Positions 43,001 through 50,931 of a stretch of DNA of 50,931 nt are shown piece after piece. Numbering within the stretch: position 1 is the first letter of the stretch; the number at the start of each line of letters is the position of its first letter. Below the pieces are notes generated by a model. The model was not told the DNA's origin and did no database searches. It worked only from the letters and a program-made list of their open reading frames with translations. The translations under genes and the position numbers were made by a program. Origin of the DNA: Ochromonas danica (Eukaryota; Sar; Chrysophyceae; Chromulinales; Chromulinaceae); the NCBI GenBank assembly GCA_015146655.1, contig VKHL01000181.1, positions 1-50,931 of the forward strand. Direction: 5' to 3'.

Positions 43001-46000
43001 GCATGATGAAACGCTGTCCATCCATCCTAGTCAAACACAGTCACATATATTAGCCATCACTATAATAATCGCATTGCAATCATCTACATCTGCTCATACT
43101 AACATATGATTATACTAACACCTTCACCTACTTTATACTGACACCTACACTAACCTATTGCATATACACCATCATAATAGACTAACTATTAGATATATAC
43201 TCATAGTAGTAACATATACTATACAGTAACATATTCATCTGCTTTCTACCTACACTAACACTAACTTGTAACATACTACATATCATCATTGTAACATACT
43301 ATGCAGTACAAGACCGCTGTCATATAAACCGTAGAAGAAAAAAGCCATACTTACCTTACTAACCTCAGTCACATCCACCCTTGGATCAAGTAATAAGATC
43401 TTGACCACGTCAACATGCCCATTGCTGCATGCAATATGCAACGGCGTACATCCATCCTAGTCAACCGTAATGACAAATAAATATATATATATATATATAT
43501 ATTGGTGAGCAACAGTAATAACAACATTGTAGCTATAATACATCTAGTACATAAGACAAGAAAGACAACAAATATACACAACAGTCACTCTTACCTTATC
43601 GGCGATGTTTACATCTATCCGATGAGCGGCCAATAAAACACTCACAACTTCTACATTCCCATTCAGTTTGCACGCAACATGTATAGGACTACTTCCATTC
43701 TAATCAAAACCAGTCACCAACACAAGTATTAGTATGCTATTGCAATAACACTATTAGAACAATAATACCTCCAGTCATACTAAATAAACACAATAACGCA
43801 TTCACAAGATAAATGCCTACCACACCAACAACAACTTCTCACATGCCACCCATGCCATGCTAAACGACAGTCTGACAAGTTGGCGGTAATAGCAACATAT
43901 ACACAAAACCAACTTCGCATATTATATACCTACACCAACTTCCTCAAACTTACAGGCTTTCAACCTGAACTATTATAACACTCACAGTTTAACACCATTC
44001 GCATCATACAACATTATACTACGGCTAGGTATATATATATGGAATTGTAAGCAGACTACTCAGACATCGTCATTGGTAGTTGTTGCTCACCTCACTGTCC
44101 ACAGCATTGACATCTACTGCTGGATGAAGTAACAACAGTCTCGCCATCTCCCCATTACCCTTTGCAGCTGCCATATGCAACGCTGACATTCCCTACAGAC
44201 CATTAGTAGACATTCAGCACATTATATCATCTCTATTAGAATGCACAGCAACATAGTTGATGTAAAGACAGACATCTCTCCCGCCTACATCATAACAACT
44301 ACAATACAATAGCAAGCATCATCATCCTAGCTAACAGACTTAGTTAGCTAGAGTACACTGTTCTCCCTCATGACACCACCTTCTACACACTATAGCAACC
44401 AGCAGGCTATAATCAGTACTTTACCTTGTTTTCTATACCATCTACAGTCATTGTGAAGTGATGGTGGATTAGTGATACAGGGATTCTATAAATTGCATTG
44501 TAAGTCTCCAGTGTTTTCAAAGCTGTCAAATCTTCAGACTTGATCATTTGCTGCCAATTAGTGTAGCAATCGAGAAGTTGAATAGCTATCTGGCCGTCTT
44601 TCAGTTGAGTAACTAACTTGTCATTCATAGTCAGAGCTTCTTTCAACTTTCCCTCTGCCTCAACTCGTGCAGCATTTTCTCTTTCAAGTTTATTATTCAA
44701 TTCAGCTATCTCAGCCTGACTTGACTCCTGTATCTGTTGTACCTTTCTCTCTGTCGTATCTCGATCAGCTTCTCTTGCATTGGCGACGACAGCTAGGAGT
44801 TTATTATTCAAGTCAGCTATCTCAGCCTGACTTGACTCCTGCATCTTTTGTAGCTTGCTCTCTGCCTCAACTCGTGCAGCATTTTCTCTTTCAAGTTTAT
44901 TATTCAATTCAGCTATCTCAGCCTGACTTGACTCCTGTATCTGTTGTACCTTTCTCTCTGTCGTATCTCGATCAGCTTCTCTTGCATTGGCGACGACAGC
45001 TAGGAGTTTATTATTCAAGTCAGCTATCTCAGCCTGACTTGACTCCTGCATCTTTTGTAGCTTGCTCTCTGCCTCAACTCGTGCAGCATTTTCTCTTTCA
45101 AGTTTATTATTCAATTCAGCTATCTCAGCCTGACTTGACTCCTGCATCTTTTGTAGCTTGCTCTCTGCCTCAACTCGTGCAGCATTTTCTCTTTCAAGTT
45201 TATTATTCAATTCAGCTATCTCAGCCTGACTTGACTCCTGTATCTGTTGTACCTTTCTCTCTGTCGTATCTCGATCAGCTTCTCTTGCATTGGCGACGAC
45301 AGCTAGGAGTTTATTATTCAAGTCAGCTATCTCAGCCTGACTTGACTCCTGCATCTTTTGTAGCTTGCTCTCTGCCTCAACTCGTGCAGCATTTTCTCTT
45401 TCAAGTTTATTATTCAATTCAGCTATCTCAGCCTGACTTGACTCCTGTATCTGTTGTACCTTTCTCTCTGTCGTATCTCGATCAGCTTCTCTTGCATTGG
45501 CGACGACAGCTAGGAGTTTATTATTCAAGTCAGCTATCTCAGCCTGACTTGACTCCTGCATCTTTTGTAGCTTGCTCTCTGCCTCAACTCGTGCAGCATT
45601 TTCTCTTTCGAGTTTATTATTCAATTCAGCTATCTCAGCCCGACTTGACTCCTGAACCTGTTGTAGCTTGCTCTCTGCCTCAACTCGTGCAGCATTTTCT
45701 CTTTCAAGTTTATTATTCAAATCAGCAATCTTAGTCTGACTTGACTCCTGTATCTGAGCAAGCATTCTCTCTGTCACAATTCGATCAACTTCTCTAGCAT
45801 TGGCAATTGCTTCCAGTTTATTATTCAAATCAGCAATCTCAGTCCGACTTGACTCCTGAACCTCTGCAAGCTTTCTCTCTAACTCAACTCGTGCTCCTTC
45901 TTCTACATTGTGAGCGATAGCATCCAGAAGACCATAGAACACCTCCTTTACCTCAGAGCGATCTCTCTCTTCCTGTATCCTTCTCACTTCTTCAGTTTTT

Positions 46001-46245
46001 CTATTTTCTTCCTCTGCATCTTGCATATCTTTCACTTCCAGTATCCTTCTCACTTCTTCAGTTTTTCTATTTTCTTCTTCTGCATCTGGCTCCTCTAAGC
46101 TCGACTGGGTCTTTTCCGTCACCTCCAGCAAATAGATAGGATAAAGTAAAAATCTGAGCACAGCTTGTAGCTCCTCCATGAGATGGGATGGGGTGAGTAG
46201 TCTAAGTTGATTGTCCTCTGTTTTGGTGAGTGAAAAAAAGTGCAA
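39625..46245 (-). CDS. coiled-coil/ankyrin-repeat protein built from single-repeat exons
   Basis: Fifteen exons on the minus strand: 46245-44425, 44192-44091, 43699-43595, 43456-43355, 43026-42925, 42595-42494, 42323-42222, 41892-41791, 41672-41571, 41444-41343, 41148-41047, 40923-40822, 40598-40497, 40164-40063 and 39714-39625. All introns are GT-AG and every junction is phase 0; the sum is 1080 codons, 1079 aa. Exon 1 (607 codons) is a long coiled coil of near-identical repeats such as ESSQAEIAELNNKLEREN. Exons 2-14 each encode one ankyrin repeat of 34 aa (35 in exon 3), starting D/N-G-W-T-P and ending R-V-D-V-N-x4. Typical is DGWTPFITACYYGHVEVVKA. Exon 15 gives KGWTALDVAVIEEIRELL and a TGA. 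No signal peptide or membrane segment is clear. The role is probably protein binding; the partner is unknown. The start could also be the Met at 46179. Confidence 0.85.
39715..43594 (-). repeat. array of duplicated ankyrin exon+intron units
   Basis: Introns between the ankyrin exons share a common sequence: donor GTAAGTGTGG, then ATGGTAGTAGTCTTGTACTG, GATGAATA(G/T)GTTAATGTA, CTAATAGTTAGTCTGTTATG, TAGTGTAGGTGTTAGTATAA and the acceptor GTGTTTGACTAG. Full-length introns are 328-332 bp (43027-43354, 42596-42924, 41893-42221, 40165-40496). Shorter ones (118-223 bp) look like internal deletions of the same unit. The full unit period is about 431 bp. Confidence 0.9.
43477..43502. repeat. (TA)n microsatellite in ankyrin intron
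   Basis: About 12 TA units in the 138-bp intron between ankyrin exons 3 and 4, the one intron in this part without the full shared unit. Confidence 0.85.
44660..45730 (-). repeat. coding tandem repeat (207-bp units of 96 + 111 bp) in exon 1 of the ankyrin gene
   Basis: Two alternating subunits, 32 codons (LERENAARVEAESKLQKMQE...) and 37 codons (LLAVVANAREADRDTTERKV...), recur almost without base change. The motif TATCTGTTGTACC starts at about 44731, 44938, 45241 and 45448, giving spacings of 207, 303 (207+96) and 207 bp. More diverged copies lie towards 45900. Confidence 0.9.
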
Positions 46246-46395
46246 CAGTTGATGAAGTTTGAAACTAATAATATGTGAGTTTCTTGAGTTTAAATCACTT
46301 GTTGGTTAAAAGTCCACTTTCTCAGAAGTACAAAAGTCAACTTTAGTCTGTTCTTTTCTGGCTGCCGATCGAGACCGGTATCGGTGGGTCAAAAA

Positions 46396-46430
46396 CGATA
46401 CGATACGATACGATACGATACGATACCAAT
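46396..46430. repeat. (CGATA)7 tandem repeat
   Basis: Seven exact 5-bp units, about 150 bp upstream of the ankyrin gene 1 start codon and next to GATCGAGACCGGTATCGGTG. Confidence 0.95.
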
Positions 46431-47452
46431 ACTGACACATCTGTAAGGTCCAAACGAGAACTGTCGTGCCTGCGTGGTTGTGAACTTAACCCAGTATGTG
46501 AAGTTAATGTGTGTGCATTTGTGATTAATTATAACGACCAACAACCCCAAAGACTTGTTACTTTCTTCGCCCTCTGTTGCTGCATAGAGGTATCTCCAGC
46601 CACTTTTGAGCCTCCTACTTATAAATAACTCTCTTCAGCATCATACTACCACGGAGGGGATGAGATTTTTGCAATGCCGGCTGCGAAAGTCAATCGGATA
46701 CGCAGAATTTGAATCTGGATTTGGAGGGCCATAAGTTTTCTCAGTGTCACCCTTTGCTCCATCAGAAGCTTCTATCTCTTTTGTTTTCTTATCGGAAATC
46801 TGGGCAATCTAGCGGAGCTGTTGACGATGAGTACATGGACCTCAACTTGTGGGCTTTCTTCAAGCCGGTGCTTCCATTATCACTGCTCTCAACCATTGAA
46901 GGTGAAGTTCGAGTCTCGAAGGACTTTCACTGGACTAATAACAATCTATGAATGTTTGAGCATTGCTTGGGTCGTTGTGGACACAAGTAGGTCCTCCTTT
47001 CATATGAAACTTGTGACAGGTCTCTTTCCTCACTTTCACTAGACACTGACAGGGAAAGCAACGTGTTCCAGGTGCCCACAGCATTCCTAAAGCCATTTCA
47101 CTCACTTTTGTTGCGGGGAGAAGAAGTACTTCGTTGAACCATGAAAGCTACTATTAAGTTAATCATGCATGTAGCCATGGCAGTATCTGCGCTTCTTTCT
47201 GATCGGTATCTGATCTAAGACGTCAGCAACCTCTTGAGCGATGTTACTGCTTTCTTCTAAAGGTGTTTTCGTGGAGGCTGTTGCAGTCTTGGTGACAGCT
47301 AGGTTTTCCGTCGATCCTTCTCGTCATGTGCCCGTCATATGCTAAATCATGCTTGTACATGATAATGTACATATTCTGTTCACAATTTATTGTACATTAT
47401 AGCTTGTAAATACATAATTTAACTATAATAATGAAATCTATCTGCTATCTTC

Positions 47453-47510
47453 TAAATTTATTAGTGGTTGAAGTCAAGCAAGATCTTGACTTCAACCACT
47501 AATAAGTTTA
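47453..47510. repeat. 26-bp inverted repeat with 6-nt loop
   Basis: 47453-47478 and 47485-47510 are reverse complements with one mismatch. The loop is CAAGAT. Very strong hairpin potential on either strand. Confidence 0.9.
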
Positions 47511-47528
47511 GATAGAGGAACTAAAACT

Positions 47529-47705
47529 AAAAAGCGGTCTGAGGAAAGTTTTGGAGTATCTCAGAGATTCATTTAAAGCATTAAGATTAAATTTGTAATA
47601 GATGAGTCTGGAGGAAGCTGCACCAAAAGGTGAGTGGGGCTCATTTTTGGCATGTCATTTCTCAAGCTACAATGCACTAATTGAAAAAGCGGTCTGAGCA
47701 AAGTT
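47529..47705. repeat. 22-bp direct repeat pair
   Basis: AAAAAGCGGTCTGAG(G/C)AAAGTT occurs at 47529-47550 and 47684-47705, one mismatch, 155 bp apart, just after the strong palindrome. Confidence 0.8.
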
Positions 47706-48742
47706 GGACCATGAATTCAAGAAGCTATGGTTGCAATGAGAAGCTCTGATATTGAAAAGGGAACTATAAAGCTGCACCGCCGTTTGAGTGATTCGCCACT
47801 CAAAATGATTGTTCCACCGCGGTGCTGCGGAGACCTTACTGTATTGGAAATGGGCGGAAATTTGATCAAGGTTCCAGTTCTAGAGTTCTCCACATTAGTT
47901 GGATTTCTAAGCTTGAATAAGCGTGAAATGAACGATTTAGGTAAGAAATGAATTTCTTTTGACCATCGTGGGTGGTGGTAGAGTTGTTTCAAGCCATAGA
48001 AAGTCGTCGAGTGTGGTTGGAAACGAGTCGCTGGTTAAGTGGATGCACATGGGTAGCACTTCTGATGCTGCTGTTCCTCTTGTGCTGCTTATTGAAGTAG
48101 AACCATGAATCCTGCTGATTTCTTTGTCTATCTCATTCCTCGCATGAGTGCGACAGTTGATTGGATACTGTTGTTTCTCTCCAACGCGTGCGATCACGAC
48201 ACCATCACGAATGCGAAATTCTTTACTTGATGTATTCAAAATGTTTCTATTTAAGTCATCATGATATGATATGATGTTTATGGATGTTCTGCTGTGATGG
48301 AGACGTGATTCGTCCAAAACTTATTCAGAGAGGATTGTTACAGTTTGGCTATTTCCCTTGCTCGTACGAGAAGATTATGAGCCAATGCTACTATAAGTCT
48401 ATGACCAAAAGCAAACTGGACAACATGTAGGACAGGTCGGAAGAGAATTCCTTATTAAGGGATTTCTCCAAGATCTTCACGACGCAGTCATGTCGAGCCG
48501 TGGTTAAACTTTATTAAAGGTACAATCTAGAAAATGGAAAGGTTCCAGGAGGTGGGCTTGGTGAAAGGGATTTGTTGCAACTGGAGCTTCCTCCACAGGG
48601 TTGGTGGTGACTTGCTCGCCGGGAGGCCTAACGATGTCTATTAGATGAGATAGTGCTGCTGCAGTGGTCTTCTATCAAGTCTGATTGAAGGAACATACAG
48701 TATTACTAGATCATCGAGCAGGGTCGATCATCATCGAATGAG

Positions 48743-48772
48743 CTAATCTAATCTAATCTAATCTAATCTAAT
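48743..48772. repeat. (CTAAT)6 tandem repeat
   Basis: Six exact 5-bp units. A second 5-bp satellite, (ACTAG)4, lies at 48961-48980 next to the boundary of the duplicated ankyrin 3' end. Confidence 0.9.
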
Positions 48773-48990
48773 GGGTGGTACTTCTTTTGACTTCCGTGGT
48801 CTTCCACTTCAAAGCACATCCCAGTGTTATGCGCTGACTGGTAAAGTAGTCATAGGAGTGGAAGTGGAAGTAGTCTAGCAGCAGTGATTGCTTAGACTCT
48901 GTAGTGTTACTGTATGTTAAGAAGAGGATGCTTCCTTCATTAGTCCATCAGATAGACCGGACTAGACTAGACTAGACTAGAGTAGCTATA

Positions 48991-49440
48991 CTATCATAGC
49001 TTCTTCTTTCTTCATCATGCCTTATCAATGCCTTCATCAGAGCAGTAATCAACCTCTTCTTGCTTATATTGCTCCCTTGGCCCTCAGAAGTGCTTTAATC
49101 TCTTCTGACTCAGCAACATCTAAAGCAGTTTCTCCATCCTAATTTAACAACAACCACAAGATACAAGATAACATAAGACAGAGAGGATGACAAGGTTAGA
49201 GTCAATAACAACAACACACTCTGTCAACATAACTACCACTGCCACTACCATCTTGCTACTACTATATAACCTACTAACATATAACATATAGCAGTAGACT
49301 AGTACCATCTAATCACTGTACTCCAATAATAACCACACATCATGTCACTCACTCTAATAATACTCTACACCCTATTGCTAACCTCTCATACACACCACCA
49401 TAACACATAATCCATTTCATACATCTTGTGACAAACACAT
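48991..49440. repeat. segmental duplication, copy 2 (3' end of ankyrin gene 2)
   Basis: Near-identical to 39575-40016, in the same orientation. The left boundary abuts the (ACTAG)4 satellite. Confidence 0.85.
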
Positions 49441-50931
49441 GATAGAAAGTAACACAGATGAGACATTACTAACACATCAATACTCTGCCATCATATACAA
49501 GACTCAAATCAATATTAGTATCTCATAGCAATAATAATAACGATAATAATATTAATACTATTCTACAGACACTTATAATCAATACATCGACTTGAATACA
49601 TACTACAAGTACTACACTGACAACATCTTCTAATAGCTACTAGACTAGACTAGACTACTAACATACCAACTATCCTACTATACATGGTCATACTTACAAT
49701 GTCAGTCTTATTCACATCAACTCGCACATCAAAAAGTAAGTTTTTGACAACTTCAACATGTCCATTACCGCAAGCGGCATGCAAGGGTGTCCATCCATCC
49801 TAGTTAAACACAGTCACGTATATTAGCAATAACAATAATAATCAAATTGTACTAACACCTTCACCTACTTTATACCAACACCTACACTAACCTATTACAT
49901 ATACACCATCATAACAGACTAACTATTAGATATATACTCATAGTAACATATACTGTACTATACATTAACCTATTCATCTGCTTTCTACCTACAATAACAC
50001 TAACTTATAACATAATACATATCATTATTGTGACATACTATACTATACAGTACAAGACTACTACCATGTGAGGTTTGTAAAGGGATGGCCAAACTTACAT
50101 TATCAGACTTATTCACATCAACGCGCTCATCAAGTACTAAGGTCTTGACAACCTCAGCATGTCCATTAATCGAAGCGACCACAATGGCTGTACGTCCATC
50201 CTTATAAAGCACAGTCACATTGATTAGCTATCACAATAATAACAACACCGAAATCCCTCTATATCTTCTCTATACTAACACTAACACCTTCATCTACTTT
50301 ATACTAACACCTACACAAACCTATTACATATACACCATCATAACAGACTAACTATTAGATATCTACTCATAGTAACATATACTGTACTATACATTAACAT
50401 ATTCATCTGCTTTCTACCTACATTAACAGTGAATTATAACATACCACATATCATAATTGTGACATACTATACTATACTATACAGTACAAGACTACTACCA
50501 TGTGAGGTGTATAAAGGGATAGCCATACTTACATTATCGAACTTATTCACATCCACACGAACATCAAGTAGCAACATTTTAACAACTTCAACAAGTCCAT
50601 TACTGCTTGCATAATGAAACGCTGTCCATCCATACTAATAAAGCACGGTCACATATAGTAGCTATAATAACAATATTGACATTGTAATCATTCTATATCT
50701 GATCATACTAACATATACTAATACTAACACCTTCATCTACTTTATACTAACACCTACACTAACCAACTACATATAAACTATTATAATAGACTAACTATTA
50801 GATATATACTATACCATAAAATAATATACATTAACATATTCATCTGCTATAGTACATATACTACTATAGTACAAGACTGCTACCTTGCAAGGTGAAGGTG
50901 AGAACAGACACACTTACCTCATCAGTTTTGT
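49064..50931 (-). CDS. second ankyrin-repeat gene, 3' part only (runs off the window)
   Basis: Exons seen, 5' to 3' on the minus strand: 50931-50918 (partial), 50634-50533, 50200-50099, 49799-49698 and the last exon 49138-49064 ending in TAA. All internal exons are 102 bp, phase 0, one ankyrin repeat each: YGWTAFHYASSNGLVEVVKM, DGRTAIVVASINGHAEVVKT and DGWTPLHAACGNGHVEVVKN. The end is DGETALDVAESEEIKALLRA, homologous to the end of gene 1. The introns (283, 332, 299 and 559 bp) belong to the same repeated intron family. One acceptor reads TATAAG instead of CTAG. It is a tandem paralogue of the gene to its left in the same orientation. The N-terminus lies outside the window. Confidence 0.85.

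Larger units (their letters stand above)
46246..49063. other. intergenic between the two ankyrin genes, decayed sequence
   Basis: 2.8 kb without an intact gene I recognise. Broken frames on the plus strand include 46709-46951 (SYRKSGQSSGAVDDEYMDLN...) and 47727-47951 (PPRCCGDLTVLEMGGNLIKV). On the minus strand an open frame of 126 aa (47937-48317) has no recognisable content. The region also contains satellites and palindromes listed separately. It may hold remnants of an unidentified transposon. Confidence 0.4.

Noticed and set aside
39715-43354. Regularly spaced repeats suggesting a CRISPR-like array
   Set aside because: The 'spacers' are 102-bp ankyrin exons and the 'repeats' are GT-AG introns of a eukaryotic gene; unit size and content do not fit CRISPR.
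44667-45734. 355-aa plus-strand ORF rich in YYSIQLSQPDL repeats
   Set aside because: It is the antisense shadow of the coiled-coil coding repeat, open only because the unit lengths are multiples of three.
46246-49063. Effector or transposase gene between the ankyrin genes
   Set aside because: Several short open frames exist but none could be matched to a family or joined convincingly by eye.

Overview
This window is nuclear DNA of a eukaryote, most likely an alga or protist related to the stramenopiles. It has short GT-AG introns (about 65-350 bp), in-frame trinucleotide tracts encoding Gly, Ser, Thr or Pro runs, tightly spaced single-gene transcription units, and genes typical of eukaryotes: a myotubularin, an F-box/LRR protein, a HIG1 protein, a PPR protein, a DA1 peptidase and an eEF1A methyltransferase. 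The PPR protein starts with a signal-peptide-like segment followed by a Phe, as in heterokont plastid precursors. That is the main, weak, hint at a photosynthetic stramenopile. All three stop codons are used normally. Exon joins below were made by hand; every gene with introns sums to a whole number of codons.

Layout. 1-6.7 kb: EEF1AKMT1/EFM5-like methyltransferase (-), a three-exon dual-specificity-phosphatase-like protein with a dead catalytic loop (-), a broken Myb/SANT-like gene holding a 55-bp inverted duplication, and a CLYBL/citrate-lyase-beta-like gene (-). 7-15 kb: a four-exon armadillo-repeat protein of about 2463 aa (+). 15.4-19.5 kb: GAF-domain protein with a degenerate histidine-kinase-like tail (-), HIG1 protein (-), and a small unknown protein (-). 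19.5-21.5 kb: decayed sequence. 21.5-32 kb: F-box/LRR (-), a four-exon 2-oxoglutarate oxygenase-like gene (+), DA1-type LIM peptidase with a UIM (-), and a four-exon C2-PH/GRAM-myotubularin-IQ protein (+). 32.5-35 kb: two nearly identical zinc-type alcohol dehydrogenase-like genes, head to head as a 1.13-kb inverted repeat. 35.4-38.2 kb: PPR-SMR-like protein (-) and a CoA-binding-domain protein (-).

39.6-50.9 kb holds the most unusual feature: two tandem genes on the minus strand built from ankyrin-repeat exons. The complete gene (15 exons, about 1079 aa) has a coiled-coil first exon containing an almost perfect 207-bp coding repeat, followed by 13 ankyrin exons, each one repeat long and phase 0 at both ends (102 bp, one of 105 bp), and a short terminal exon. 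The second gene runs off the right edge. The introns between the ankyrin exons are near-copies of each other and are clearly more alike than the exons they separate. The exon differences concentrate at the ankyrin surface positions that usually contact ligands. I read this as a modular recognition-protein locus with diversified exons and homogenised introns; it is the best candidate here for an undescribed system.

The other genes look like unrelated housekeeping, signalling and organelle genes with no operon logic. Several pairs share divergent promoters: 6733-6968, 22642-22985 and 26566-27046.
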